A stretch of 64,000 nucleotides of DNA from NCBI RefSeq assembly GCF_003987595.1, contig NZ_NGJZ01000001.1:310001-374000 (forward strand). The letters run 5' to 3'. The DNA comes from Vagococcus entomophilus. Its GTDB lineage: Bacteria; Bacillota; Bacilli; Lactobacillales; Vagococcaceae. The notes under the pieces are model-generated. The model searched no databases. It worked only from the letters and a program-made list of their open reading frames with translations, and was not told the DNA's origin. Below, piece by piece: positions 16,616-29,591 of the stretch; the first letter of the stretch is position 1; the number at the start of each line of letters is the position of its first letter. The position numbers were made by a program, and so were the translations under genes.

Positions 16616-16670
16616 CAAATGATAGGACTGAGGCCGTTGCTTGTTTATCCTTTAATCAGAAAAGAGGTGA

Positions 16671-17396
<726 letters not shown>

Positions 17397-17400
17397 ATAA

Positions 17401-17667
<267 letters not shown>

Positions 17668-17710
17668 CAATACGGAGGCAGGACGCCGTTAATTCGGAGC
17701 ACCGTCACTG

Positions 17711-17734
17711 CTTTCTTTCTATTACTAAAGAAAG
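17711..17734 (+). other. Hairpin touching the atpF ribosome-binding site
   Basis: CTTTCTTT (17711-17718) pairs with AAAGAAAG (17727-17734) around 8 bases. The right arm runs into the AAAGGAAG that serves atpF. It may lower initiation at atpF relative to atpE, whose product is needed in many more copies. Confidence 0.45.
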
Positions 17735-17748
17735 GAAGTGCCAATGCG

Positions 17749-18276
17749 ATGTTCAAACATTTGGTCGTAGCCGAAACAACTACGAGTACCACATTAGGGA
17801 CATTACTATTTGTTTCGCTATGTTTTTTACTTCTGTTAGCGTTGATTAAGAAGTTTGCATGGGGTTCAATAGCTGAAATGCTAGAAAAACGTGCGGCAAA
17901 AATTGCTAATGATTTAGATTCAGCAGAACAATCTCGCATTCATGCTGCTTCTCTTGAACAAGAACGCCAAGAAAATCTTGTGAATTCTAGACAAGAAGCT
18001 GCAACGATTGTCAATAATGCGAAAAGCGTTGCTGAAAAAAGCGGTGCAACTATTCTCAACGATGCAAAAGATGAAGCACGACAAGTGAAGCAAAAAGCAA
18101 AAGATGATATTGAATTAGAACGTCAACAAGCATTAAGTTCTGTGAAAGATGAAGTAGCAGAATTCTCTGTTCAAATTGCAACAAAAATTTTACAAAAAGA
18201 ACTAACAAAAGAAGCACACGAAGATTTGATTAATTCCTGCATCGAAGGGTTGGGAAACAATCATGAAACTAGATAA
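17749..18276 (+). CDS. atpF: F0F1 ATP synthase subunit b
   Basis: 175 residues: one N-terminal membrane helix (about 17-34) and a long charged coiled coil (about 45-150) that forms the peripheral stalk, ending in the delta-binding region. [11 protein letters not shown] after the membrane helix is typical. The 3' end overlaps atpH by 14 bases, implying translational coupling between b and delta, which contact each other in the stator. Confidence 0.95.
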   Translation: MFKHLVVAETTTSTTLGTLLFVSLCFLLLLALIKKFAWGSIAEMLEKRAAKIANDLDSAEQSRIHAASLEQERQENLVNSRQEAATIVNNAKSVAEKSGATILNDAKDEARQVKQKAKDDIELERQQALSSVKDEVAEFSVQIATKILQKELTKEAHEDLINSCIEGLGNNHETR

Positions 18277-18805
18277 AGACACAGTAGGAAAACGGTATAG
18301 TAAAGCGTTGTTTGAACTTTCGGTTGAAAAAAAGCAACTTGAAGAAGTCAATGAACAACTAAAAGAATTGAAAAAGATTTTTGAAGAAATACCTGATCTA
18401 GGACATATGTTGACCGACGTTCGCTTGAATCTAGATGAAAAAAAATTACTTATGCAACAATTAGAAAAACCATTTGAAGGAATTGTACGACAATTCATTC
18501 GTGTTGTATATGATTATGCTCGAATGGATGATTTACTTTTAATGATTGAAGATTTTCAACATTTATATTACGAGCACCACGGAGTTGTATACGGTAAAGT
18601 GACAACAGTCGTGCCTCTAACTGAGAATCAAAAGAAAAAAATTGAAATGAAATTAGCACAGCTACTAGGATATAAAGAAGCTAAAGTAAGCTGTATGATT
18701 GATGAAAGCTTGATTGGTGGCATGATTGTCGAAGCAAATCACCATGTTATTGATGGAAGTGTAAAAGCCAAATTGAATAAAATGCGTAGTGTTTTACAAA
18801 ATTAA
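18263..18805 (+). CDS. atpH: F0F1 ATP synthase subunit delta
   Basis: 180-residue stalk subunit joining b to the top of the alpha3beta3 head. [12 protein letters not shown] at the N-terminus and [28 protein letters not shown] at the C-terminus are the family signatures. It starts inside the end of atpF. Confidence 0.95.
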   Translation: MKLDKDTVGKRYSKALFELSVEKKQLEEVNEQLKELKKIFEEIPDLGHMLTDVRLNLDEKKLLMQQLEKPFEGIVRQFIRVVYDYARMDDLLLMIEDFQHLYYEHHGVVYGKVTTVVPLTENQKKKIEMKLAQLLGYKEAKVSCMIDESLIGGMIVEANHHVIDGSVKAKLNKMRSVLQN

Positions 18806-18815
18806 TGGCGAATGA

Positions 18816-20378
<1,563 letters not shown>

Positions 20379-20394
20379 AGGATGGTGACAAAAA

Positions 20395-21306
20395 TTGGGA
20401 GCATCACTAACTGAAATCAAAAAAAGAATTGGCTCAACAAAAAAAACAAGTCAGATTACCAGTGCCATGCAAGTGGTATCTGGGGCTAAGCTCAACAAAT
20501 CTGAACAAGCAGCAACACAATTTCAGGTTTATGCTTCTAAAGTTAGAGAAATCGTCACTCATTTGGTTTCGTCTCAGCTTCCAGCATATGACTCTTCTGC
20601 AAAAGGCAGTCAGTCAGCGGATGTTGATTATCATAGTATGTTAGTTTCTAGACCAGTTAAACGAACGGGATACATTGTCATCACTTCTGATAGAGGTCTT
20701 GTAGGAAGCTATAATAGTTCGATTTTGAAACAAACATTATCTATGCTAGAAAAAGATCATCAATCTGCAGATGAATATGCCATTATGGCGATTGGAAGTA
20801 CTGGTGCAGATTTCTTTAAGTCTAGAAAATACGATCTTTCTTATGAACTGAGAGGTTTGAGTGATCAACCTTCTTTTGAAGAAGTAAGAAAAATTGTGAC
20901 AACTGCTACGAAAATGTACGAACAAGAAGTTTTTGATGAATTATATGTTTGTTATAATCATCACGTTAATTCTTTGACAAGCGAATTTCGTGCAGAAAAA
21001 ATGTTGCCGATTTCTGATATTGATACGAATGAAGCAAAATCTTATGATGTAGAGTATCTTCTAGAACCAAATGAAGATGCCATATTAGAAAATTTACTAC
21101 CGCAATATGCTGAGAGCTTGATCTACGGGGCAATTTTAGATGCGAAGACTGCAGAACATGCAGCCTCAATGACCTCAATGAAAAGTGCTACAGATAATGC
21201 AGGAAAGATTATTGATGAGTTAACCATTTCATATAACCGAGCACGCCAAGCATCCATTACACAGGAGATTACAGAGATAGTTGGCGGAGCTGCGGCATTA
21301 GAATGA
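20395..21306 (+). CDS. atpG: F0F1 ATP synthase subunit gamma, TTG start
   Basis: 303-residue central shaft. The N-terminal [22 protein letters not shown] and the C-terminal [23 protein letters not shown] helices form the coiled coil inside the alpha3beta3 ring. The start codon is TTG: the family begins with Met-Gly-Ala-Ser-Leu exactly there, no nearby ATG preserves it, and GGATGGTGA lies upstream. A weak start may hold gamma at one copy per head. Confidence 0.95.
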   Translation: MGASLTEIKKRIGSTKKTSQITSAMQVVSGAKLNKSEQAATQFQVYASKVREIVTHLVSSQLPAYDSSAKGSQSADVDYHSMLVSRPVKRTGYIVITSDRGLVGSYNSSILKQTLSMLEKDHQSADEYAIMAIGSTGADFFKSRKYDLSYELRGLSDQPSFEEVRKIVTTATKMYEQEVFDELYVCYNHHVNSLTSEFRAEKMLPISDIDTNEAKSYDVEYLLEPNEDAILENLLPQYAESLIYGAILDAKTAEHAASMTSMKSATDNAGKIIDELTISYNRARQASITQEITEIVGGAAALE

Positions 21307-21309
21307 TGA

Positions 21310-22728
<1,419 letters not shown>

Positions 22729-22743
22729 TAAGGAGGCATCACC

Positions 22744-23166
22744 ATGGGTAACAAATTAGTCGTGAATGTTGTGACTCCGAATGGAACGATTTATGAGCAT
22801 AATGCTAAGTTAGTTGTGGCAAAAACGATTGACGGTGAAGTGGGTATTATGCCAAATCATGCGCCTATTATCGTTCCACTTGCAATAGATGAAGTGCGAG
22901 TGAGAAGGACGGATGCAGACACACACGTGGATTGGATTGCTGTTAATGGTGGGATTATGGAAATGCGTGATAATATTGTTTCTATAATTGCTGATAGTGC
23001 AGAGCGTGATCGTGATATCGATGTTTCTAGAGCAGAAAGAGCAAAGATACGTGCAGAGCGTAAAATTCAAAAAGCGAAAGAACTTCAAGATAAAAATGAA
23101 CTCAAACGTGCAACAGTTGCACTACACAGAGCCATTAATAGAATTAATGCTTCAAGTCACCATTAA
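22744..23166 (+). CDS. atpC: F0F1 ATP synthase subunit epsilon
   Basis: 140 residues: an N-terminal beta-barrel (VNVVTPNGTIYE, GEVGIMPNHAP) that binds gamma and the c ring, and a C-terminal helical hairpin (SRAERAKIRAERKIQKAKE) that can inhibit hydrolysis. It is the last atp gene and is followed at once by a terminator. Confidence 0.96.
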   Translation: MGNKLVVNVVTPNGTIYEHNAKLVVAKTIDGEVGIMPNHAPIIVPLAIDEVRVRRTDADTHVDWIAVNGGIMEMRDNIVSIIADSAERDRDIDVSRAERAKIRAERKIQKAKELQDKNELKRATVALHRAINRINASSHH

Positions 23167-23198
23167 AAAATAGTGAGCCTTTGGCTCACTATTTTTTT
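23165..23198 (+). terminator. Terminator of the atp operon
   Basis: A perfect 15-bp stem (23165-23179 with 23183-23197) with a TTT loop and seven T in the right arm. The left arm overlaps the atpC stop codon. Confidence 0.94.
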
Positions 23199-23269
23199 GC
23201 TTGAAAAGACATAAGTATGTTAGAATAGGAGAATAGATTGTTTATATTAAGAAATGAGGGAAAACCAGA

Positions 23270-23512
23270 TTGTCACAGATATATGGCATTGATGCGATTT
23301 TACGGTTAAGTTTACATCTAATTTTCATATACATAGCTTTTTGGGCGATTCAATCTCTAAGTCTTGAACAATTGTTTAAACGAAATCAAACAAAAAAAAT
23401 TCAGGTTTTTTATCTTCTTTTAGCAATAGTCATCGGATATACTGTGAGTTCTTTCTTCTGGGAATGTATGACATTAACTAAGAATTTTCTCGCTGTTTTT
23501 ATGCAGTCTTAA
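23270..23512 (+). CDS. ywzB: DUF1146 family membrane protein (YwzB type)
   Basis: 80 residues with two hydrophobic helices (about 13-31 and 43-60). RLSLHLIFIYIAFWAIQSL matches the DUF1146/YwzB family, which sits between the atp operon and murA in many Firmicutes. Function is unknown. The start is TTG, with GAGGG about ten bases upstream; no ATG gives the full first helix. Confidence 0.82.
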   Translation: MSQIYGIDAILRLSLHLIFIYIAFWAIQSLSLEQLFKRNQTKKIQVFYLLLAIVIGYTVSSFFWECMTLTKNFLAVFMQS

Positions 23513-23603
23513 AGAAATAAAACTTTAAGTTTAAAAATGGTATTCATATGCAAACATTAATGCTATAATAACTAAGGTTTGTTAAAATTTTGGAGGGGAA
23601 ATA

Positions 23604-24905
23604 ATGGACTATATTCTTGTTCAAGGCGGAAATAAGTTGGAAGGAACAGTGAAAATCGAAGGGGCAAAAAATGCTGTTTTACCTATCCTTGCTGCAACGT
23701 TGCTTGCAGAAGAAGGCCAAACGGTACTGAATAATGTACCTATTCTTTCAGATGTTTTTATGATGAACAACGTGATTCGCCACTTAAATACAACAGTTGA
23801 TTTTAATCAACAAAAAAATCAAGTTATCATCGATGCAACGAAAGATTTATTTGTCGAGGCACCTTATGAATATGTAAGTAAAATGAGAGCTTCTATCGTC
23901 GTGATGGGACCTTTGTTAGCACGAAATGGACATGCGAAAGTCGCTATGCCAGGTGGTTGTGCCATTGGGAAAAGACCAATTGATCTCCATTTAAAGGGAT
24001 TTCAAGCATTAGGAGCCACGATACGTCAAGAAAATGGCTATATTGAAGCCATTGCCGATCAATTACATGGCGCACGTATTTATTTGGATTTTCCAAGTGT
24101 TGGTGCGACACAAAACATTATGATGGCAGCAGTGAAAGCGATTGGAACTACTGTGATTGAAAATGTTGCGCGTGAGCCAGAGATTGTCGATTTGGCGAAC
24201 GTCTTGAATAAAATGGGCGCTAAAATAGTTGGTGCTGGAACTGAAACGATGAAAATTGAAGGGGTCGAAAAGCTTCATGCGGTAGAGCATGCGATTGTCC
24301 AAGATCGGATTGAGGCAGGAACCTTTATGGTTGCCGCAGCGATGACAGCTGGGAACGTCCTGATTCATGAAGGGATTATGGAGCACAATAGTCCCCTAAT
24401 CTCAAAGCTTCGTGAGATGGGTGTTACAGTCGAAGAAGAAGAAAACGGGATTCGAGTGATTGGAACGGATCACTTAAAGGCAACAGATATTAAAACGATG
24501 CCTCATCCTGGCTTCCCAACAGATATGCAAGCACAAATGTCTGCTTTACAAGTAGTGGCTCAAGGAACGAGTACCGTCACTGAAACTGTTTTTGAAAATC
24601 GTTTTCAGCATTTAGATGAAATGGTACGTATGGGTGCTGAATATAAGGTGGATAACAATACAGCTTATATATATGGAACTCCTCAGCTACACGGTGCAGA
24701 GGTAGCTGCAACCGATTTACGAGCCGCAGCAGCACTCGTTTTGGCAGGGCTGGTGGCAAAAGGCCGTACAAAAGTGACTCATTTAGAGTATTTAGACCGT
24801 GGATATTACGATTTTCATCATAAACTTCAAAAATTAGGTGGAAATGTTGAGCGTGTCTATGATACGATGATTGAAGTAGAAAAATCTGTATTAGAAGAAG
24901 TATAG
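23604..24905 (+). CDS. murA: UDP-N-acetylglucosamine 1-carboxyvinyltransferase
   Basis: 433-residue enzyme for the first committed step of peptidoglycan synthesis: transfer of enolpyruvate from PEP to UDP-GlcNAc. Lys22-Asn23 (EGAKNA) bind substrate and Cys119 in PGGCAIG is the catalytic cysteine, the target of fosfomycin. Cysteine is present, so the usual sensitivity is expected. A TATAAT -10 lies at 23564-23569 with a poor -35. The EpuA gene follows by 21 bases, as in streptococci. Confidence 0.97.
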   Translation: MDYILVQGGNKLEGTVKIEGAKNAVLPILAATLLAEEGQTVLNNVPILSDVFMMNNVIRHLNTTVDFNQQKNQVIIDATKDLFVEAPYEYVSKMRASIVVMGPLLARNGHAKVAMPGGCAIGKRPIDLHLKGFQALGATIRQENGYIEAIADQLHGARIYLDFPSVGATQNIMMAAVKAIGTTVIENVAREPEIVDLANVLNKMGAKIVGAGTETMKIEGVEKLHAVEHAIVQDRIEAGTFMVAAAMTAGNVLIHEGIMEHNSPLISKLREMGVTVEEEENGIRVIGTDHLKATDIKTMPHPGFPTDMQAQMSALQVVAQGTSTVTETVFENRFQHLDEMVRMGAEYKVDNNTAYIYGTPQLHGAEVAATDLRAAAALVLAGLVAKGRTKVTHLEYLDRGYYDFHHKLQKLGGNVERVYDTMIEVEKSVLEEV

Positions 24906-24926
24906 AAAAGCAAGAGGAGTCCGAGA

Positions 24927-25106
24927 ATGAAATCTTCCCGTTATATTACACGCAATTTAATAAAAATATTGATGGTTCTATTATTAATCTTGGTTTTATT
25001 TTTGATTGGTTTAGTCATTGGATATAGTGTAATTGGAGAAGGGAAAAGTTCAGAAGTGTTTAAGTCTGGAACTTGGATACATATTTTAGACTTCTTTAAA
25101 AAATAA
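24927..25106 (+). CDS. epuA: EpuA-family small membrane protein
   Basis: 59-residue protein. It has a basic N-terminus, one membrane helix (about 12-34) and the C-terminal pattern IGYSVIGEG ... VFKSGTWIHILDFF that defines the EpuA family, sometimes mislabelled as an RNA polymerase beta subunit. GAGGAG stands six to seven bases before the ATG. It is downstream of murA as in streptococcal murA-epuA pairs, but no endA nuclease gene follows. The function of the family is not firmly known. Confidence 0.88.
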   Translation: MKSSRYITRNLIKILMVLLLILVLFLIGLVIGYSVIGEGKSSEVFKSGTWIHILDFFKK

Positions 25107-25142
25107 AAGCCAAAGTGCGAAACACGCACTTTGGCTTTTTTT
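25105..25142. terminator. Bidirectional terminator, epuA / PBP
   Basis: A perfect 15-bp stem (25105-25119 with 25125-25139) with T-tracts on both strands. It ends murA-epuA on the plus strand and the penicillin-binding protein on the minus strand. Confidence 0.92.
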
Positions 25143-25144
25143 AA

Positions 25145-27166
25145 TTATTTAGTTTCTAAGTAATCAACAAGTGGTTTAGCTAGTACAGTTGCAGATTCTC
25201 CTGTTTGATAGTCCTCAATCGATGAGACAACTAGATATTTGCCATTGCTTGCATCAAATGCAAGTAAAAAGCTATTCTCTTTGCCTTTTTCATCTTGTTT
25301 TTCTTTTAATTCAGCTGTTCCAGTTTTGGCTGCTAACGTAGCTGAACTGTTGTAAAGAGAATGGGCCGTCCCATTTTCATCTGCAACGACTTGGACTAAA
25401 TCAGTTTTTAGTTCATTTGCAGTAGTACTTTTGATTACTTCTTTTTTTGTTTTCGTCTTTTCTTCTTTTAACAAGTGTGGGTACACGAGCGTTCCTTGAT
25501 TACTAAAGACGGAATAAATCGTGGCTTGTTGAATAGGTGAAAGCAATAATTGTCCTTGACCATAAGCGGTGTCTGCAAGTAAAATCTCTGAATTGAAAGA
25601 TTTTTTGTTTGAAATTTGTGCAGCGTCCATTGCGATTGGAAGGTCTAGTTTCTCACCAAAGATAAACTTATCAAGTCCTTTTCTAAAAGTAGTCTCGCCC
25701 ATCTCAAGTGCTTCTTGGGCAAAGTATATATTGTCTGAATAGATCAGGGCAGTTTTCATTGTTACAGAGGATAAATCCGAAACACGTGTTACTTGGTAAT
25801 CACCCCAACTAGAATTTTTTTGCCATTTTAGTCCATTGATTGTGCGCACTTTATCTGGCTGAGTGACACCAGCATCTAGCCCAATTGCGGCTGTGATGGT
25901 TTTAAAAGTAGAGCCAGGTGCATATCTGGAGGCGTAACGTGCCAGAAAAGGTTTGGCAGCATTATTTGCATAGCTATTATAGTCTGCTTGCGAAATGCCA
26001 AGTGAAAATTTGTTAGGGTCAAAGGAGGGAGAACTCGCTAAAGCTTCCACAGCCCCTGTAGTGGGATTGGTTACAATGGTTGATCCTGATTTTCCTTGCA
26101 GTGCCTCATAACTTTTTTGCTGAATATCTGAGCGAATCGTTAAGGTAATGGTTTGCCCATCTTTTTTATCTTTTGAAAATAAAGTATCTTTAATGGCACC
26201 TGCACTAGTCAATATATTGATTTTCCCACCAGGAGTTCCTTGTAACTTTTTCTCGTAAGTTTTCTCAAGTCCGCTTCGGCCAACCAATGAATTTTCATTT
26301 AAAGCTGCATTTTCTTTTAGATCATCAGCTGTTGCACTACTAGTATAGCCAATCAGTTGCGCAGAAGCTTCTTTTAATGGATAATAACGAACAGTTTTTT
26401 TGCCAATGGTAGTTCCGGTGAGGGCGACATATGCTTCGTTATAGAGCGTCTTAAGCGGAACAAAAGAATCATCTGTTACCCACGATTGTTTCAGCTGAGA
26501 TTCGATGAAACTTTTTTCGAGTTGATATTTTTGAGCAATTGCGTCAATATTTTTAGTTTTTTCAGCGCCTGTTCCAAGCTCTTTGGGCACAACTCCTAAT
26601 TGGTCAAGTGCTTGGTTAGTGGCTAGGGGAGTCCCATCCTGATCAACAATCGTGCCTCGACTAGCCTCATCTGTTGTAACAGAGATTTTATCATTACCAG
26701 TCATTCCAGGAAAGATTAAAGAAGGCTTCCAGTCTACTTTATAGTTGCCATCTACTTTTTTTAAAGTAGTTTTATACGTCAAGTCTTTCAAGTTACCCAA
26801 TTCCGTATCCATTGCGAGTTTATAAGAGAGGGTGTAGGTATTGCTCTTAGTTTTTTTGATGGAAATACTACTTGTCTGAATTTTTTGTACGTTTAAACCA
26901 GAGAAAACTGCTTCATATTTTTTAGCTACAGTTTTTTGGGTATAATCTGTCTGTTTCAAAGAATTCGGATTGATTAATTTTGACAACTCAGTCGTATTTT
27001 TGGCTTTTAATTCTGATAAAAAGCTCTGTGCCACTTCCTTGCTTTTTTGTTTATCTTGATAACTACTATAGAAAGTAAAGCACATAGCTATAACTCCAAC
27101 AACCACAACCCCTCCGATAATTAAAAAAGGTCGGTTCTTTGTTCTTTTGTTAGTTGTTCTTTTCAT
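25145..27166 (-). CDS. Class B penicillin-binding protein of the low-affinity PBP5 type
   Basis: 673 residues: one N-terminal membrane anchor (about 13-33), an NTF2-like MecA_N domain (about 38-150), a dimerisation domain and a C-terminal transpeptidase. The active-site motifs are Ser419-Thr-Phe-Lys422, Ser477-Asp-Asn479 and Lys614-Thr-Gly616. Spacing and length match the enterococcal PBP5/PBP4 lineage, which crosslinks peptidoglycan and binds beta-lactams poorly, giving intrinsic cephalosporin tolerance. Affinity cannot be judged from this sequence alone. GGAGG precedes the ATG. It appears monocistronic; no psr-like gene is adjacent, unlike the pbp5 locus of E. faecium. Confidence 0.9.
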   Translation of the reverse strand: MKRTTNKRTKNRPFLIIGGVVVVGVIAMCFTFYSSYQDKQKSKEVAQSFLSELKAKNTTELSKLINPNSLKQTDYTQKTVAKKYEAVFSGLNVQKIQTSSISIKKTKSNTYTLSYKLAMDTELGNLKDLTYKTTLKKVDGNYKVDWKPSLIFPGMTGNDKISVTTDEASRGTIVDQDGTPLATNQALDQLGVVPKELGTGAEKTKNIDAIAQKYQLEKSFIESQLKQSWVTDDSFVPLKTLYNEAYVALTGTTIGKKTVRYYPLKEASAQLIGYTSSATADDLKENAALNENSLVGRSGLEKTYEKKLQGTPGGKINILTSAGAIKDTLFSKDKKDGQTITLTIRSDIQQKSYEALQGKSGSTIVTNPTTGAVEALASSPSFDPNKFSLGISQADYNSYANNAAKPFLARYASRYAPGSTFKTITAAIGLDAGVTQPDKVRTINGLKWQKNSSWGDYQVTRVSDLSSVTMKTALIYSDNIYFAQEALEMGETTFRKGLDKFIFGEKLDLPIAMDAAQISNKKSFNSEILLADTAYGQGQLLLSPIQQATIYSVFSNQGTLVYPHLLKEEKTKTKKEVIKSTTANELKTDLVQVVADENGTAHSLYNSSATLAAKTGTAELKEKQDEKGKENSFLLAFDASNGKYLVVSSIEDYQTGESATVLAKPLVDYLETK

Positions 27167-27247
27167 ATAAATCCTCCTTGATTTCTGCTAAAATAAAGTA
27201 TACGCTAGTTTAGAAAATAAATATATAATGGAGTGCGGAGAATTCTA

Positions 27248-27290
27248 AAAAAATAATGATGCCCTAATTAGAAAGGCATCATTATTTTTT
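27248..27290 (-). terminator. Terminator after yidC
   Basis: A perfect 16-bp stem (27248-27263 with 27275-27290) with T-tracts on both sides. It directly follows the yidC stop on the minus strand. Confidence 0.9.
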
Positions 27291-28219
27291 TAATGTTTTT
27301 TACGCTGTGGCTGTTTCCCACTATTTCGTTTAGACTGATTAGTCATCGTTGGATTTTGCTTTGGTTTTATAGGATTGACCACGGAAGGTTTAACCACTTT
27401 AGGTGGATTTTTTTTGAATTCTTCTTCAATTGCAGCACGAATTTTTGGCTTGTGATACAAATTTGTAATCAGTGTTTGTAGCGTACTGAAAATCCCACCG
27501 ACAATCCAGTATAACGTAACTCCGGCTGGTGAACTTAACGAAATGAAAACAATCATTAAAGGAGAAAAAATCACCATGGAGCGCATCATTTTTCTTTGCT
27601 CTTCTGGAACGCCAATCATTCCTGCCAGACCTTGAATCAAATAACTAACTCCAGCTAGTACAACAAAAACGATACTTGATTTGCCAAGATTAAACCCTAA
27701 AAACATACTGCCGTTGATACCAGGAGTAAATTTTGCAGCATAGAAAAGAGCTGTGAATATCGGCATTTGAATGAGTAGAGGCAAGCAGCCCATACCACCA
27801 AACATACTCAAATTGTTTTCTTTATAAAAAGCTTGTAGCTCTCCATTTGCTGCTATTTTTTCTTCTTGGGTTTGAGCTTGTTTTACTTTTGCTTGAATCA
27901 CATCAATTTGGGGCTTTAGATAAGTTGTTCGTTCTGTTTGTTGCATGGTCTTACGAGACTGATAAAGACCGAGTGGCATGATAATAATTCGGACGATGAT
28001 CGTCAGTACAATAATCGCAACTCCGTAACTCCAATCAAAATTGTGGACCAAATAAGTGATGGCATTTCCCATCGGTTTAACGAGAAGATTGTAAACCCAG
28101 CCATTGCCAGTCGGTTGACCGATTTTTGAGCCAGACTTATACGTATCTACGCAACCAGACAAGGTGAGAAGTAAACCAAATAATCCGGAAGCAAGGAACC
28201 ATTTTTTTACATTTTTCAT
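27290..28219 (-). CDS. yidC: Membrane protein insertase YidC (lipoprotein form)
   Basis: 309 residues. The signal peptide ends in the lipobox LTLSGC with Cys23, typical of Gram-positive YidC/OxaI. Five hydrophobic segments follow; the conserved positive charge of the first core helix is in TIIVRIIIMP, and GGMGCLPLLIQMPIFTALFYA is a family signature. The C-terminal tail is basic. It inserts small membrane proteins, including ATP synthase subunit c, with or without SecYEG. A TTGAAA/TATAGT promoter drives it. Confidence 0.94.
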   Translation of the reverse strand: MKNVKKWFLASGLFGLLLTLSGCVDTYKSGSKIGQPTGNGWVYNLLVKPMGNAITYLVHNFDWSYGVAIIVLTIIVRIIIMPLGLYQSRKTMQQTERTTYLKPQIDVIQAKVKQAQTQEEKIAANGELQAFYKENNLSMFGGMGCLPLLIQMPIFTALFYAAKFTPGINGSMFLGFNLGKSSIVFVVLAGVSYLIQGLAGMIGVPEEQRKMMRSMVIFSPLMIVFISLSSPAGVTLYWIVGGIFSTLQTLITNLYHKPKIRAAIEEEFKKNPPKVVKPSVVNPIKPKQNPTMTNQSKRNSGKQPQRKKH

Positions 28220-28269
28220 CTAATTCTTCCTTTACATTTACTATAAATAAGTAGTTTTCAACATGATTA

Positions 28270-28298
28270 ACTATACTGGATTTGAGCTTTTTTTTCAA
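28270..28298 (-). promoter_or_regulatory. Promoter of yidC
   Basis: On the minus strand TTGAAA (28293-28298), a 17-base spacer and TATAGT (28270-28275), so yidC has its own promoter separate from the acylphosphatase gene upstream. Confidence 0.82.
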
Positions 28299-28322
28299 TA
28301 AAAACCTATTTAAATGTATGAA

Positions 28323-28595
28323 TTAAACAACTTTGAACGTTTTTCGTTCTTCGATTGTGGAATCATAATCAAGGGTATAATTTGTTACTTTTCCACTTGG
28401 AGAAGGAGAATTTTTGATTTGTTGGATGAAGTCTTCAATCAGTTCATCTGCGCCATTTGCCTCAAGATAGACCGAACCATCGGCTTCATTTCTGACAATT
28501 CCAAAAACGCCTATGCGTTCAGCGAGTATTTTGGTCATAAAGCGAAAGCCCACTCCTTGAACATGACCTTGGATATTCATTCGAATTTTTGACAT
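28323..28595 (-). CDS. Acylphosphatase
   Basis: 90-residue enzyme hydrolysing acyl phosphates. GHVQGVGFR holds the phosphate-binding loop with catalytic Arg18, and Asn36 in VRNEADGSV positions the water. All active-site residues are present and length is normal. TAGGAGGTAC precedes the ATG. It is divergent from the rRNA methyltransferase gene and upstream of yidC, an arrangement seen in other Firmicutes. Confidence 0.95.
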   Translation of the reverse strand: MSKIRMNIQGHVQGVGFRFMTKILAERIGVFGIVRNEADGSVYLEANGADELIEDFIQQIKNSPSPSGKVTNYTLDYDSTIEERKTFKVV

Positions 28596-28721
28596 GACAG
28601 TACCTCCTAGTTAGAGTTGTTTTCTTTATTTTACCCGAAAAGCGCGAAAAACCGAAGTAATTCAGCTGGAAATTTGTTAAAATAGAAGAATACCTTAATT
28701 AGATGGGGGAAACGTTCAATC

Positions 28722-29480
28722 ATGAAAGAAATACATTCGACTAAAAATCAATTTATTAAGGAAATAAAAAAATTACAAAAAAGAAAATACCGTGAGCTGA
28801 AACAACAATACTTAATAGAAGGCGAGCATTTACTCGAAGAAGCAATCAAAGCGCAAGCGCCAATTGAGTGGGTACTTTTCTCACAAAAAGCATTTGCAGA
28901 GACGAACTTTTCGATTCCTGATGATAAAACCTGTCTTGTAACGGATGAAGTTTTAGCGAGTATTTCAAGCGTTCCTACACCTCAGGGAATTGTTGCGATT
29001 GTGGCCATGCAAGCAGAGCGCAAGAATCAGTCTTTTGAGCGACCGGTGCTATTGCTAGATAATGTACAAGATCCAGGTAATGTTGGGACCATGATTCGAA
29101 CTGCTGATGCGGCAGGTTTTGAAGCGGTGATTCTTGGTGATGGTAGTGCAGATATCTATAACGAGAAAGTGCTGCGCGCAATGCAAGGGAGTCATTTTCA
29201 TATTACAATTTTTCGTAAAGAGCTGGGTGAATGCATGGAAGAATTGAAAGAGCAAGAGATTTCAATTGTTGGGACGGAGCTAAACAAACAGGCCCAACAC
29301 TATGATGAAATCACTAAAATGAAGCGGTTTGCATTATTGATGGGAAATGAGGGGCAAGGCGTGCAAAAAGAACTGCTCCAACAAACCACACTGACCACCT
29401 ATATCCCCATATACGGCAGTGCAGAGTCACTTAATGTGGCTGTAGCAGCAGGGATATTGATGTATAGCTTGAAAAAGTAG
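28722..29480 (+). CDS. TrmH/SpoU-family RNA 2'-O-methyltransferase
   Basis: 252 residues: an N-terminal substrate-binding domain (KEIKKLQKRKYRE) and a C-terminal SPOUT methyltransferase. Its three motifs are NVQDPGNVGTMIRTADAAGF (motif 1), ALLMGNEGQGV (motif 2) and IPIYGSAESLNVAVAAGILMY (motif 3). It uses S-adenosylmethionine to methylate a ribose in rRNA or tRNA; the exact target (23S G2251-type or other) is not decidable here. Confidence 0.9.
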   Translation: MKEIHSTKNQFIKEIKKLQKRKYRELKQQYLIEGEHLLEEAIKAQAPIEWVLFSQKAFAETNFSIPDDKTCLVTDEVLASISSVPTPQGIVAIVAMQAERKNQSFERPVLLLDNVQDPGNVGTMIRTADAAGFEAVILGDGSADIYNEKVLRAMQGSHFHITIFRKELGECMEELKEQEISIVGTELNKQAQHYDEITKMKRFALLMGNEGQGVQKELLQQTTLTTYIPIYGSAESLNVAVAAGILMYSLKK

Positions 29481-29591
29481 TTATTTATTAAGAATACTTA
29501 AATAGAGCTGCTTCTTCTAGTCATTCAAGAAGTAACGTGCTATTATTTAAACAATAATTGATAAACTTTTAAGTAGATAAGGTGAGACGTA

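Noticed and set aside
16340-16618. Minus-strand open frame of 92 codons between smpB and atpB
   Set aside because: It runs through the smpB terminator and the atp promoter and leader hairpin, is very AT-rich, lacks a ribosome-binding site and matches no family I know.
20429-20644. Alternative frame inside atpG
   Set aside because: The atpG frame with TTG start is complete and matches the family from end to end.
28314-28592. Plus-strand frame opposite the acylphosphatase gene
   Set aside because: The minus-strand frame carries all acylphosphatase active-site residues; this is its shadow.
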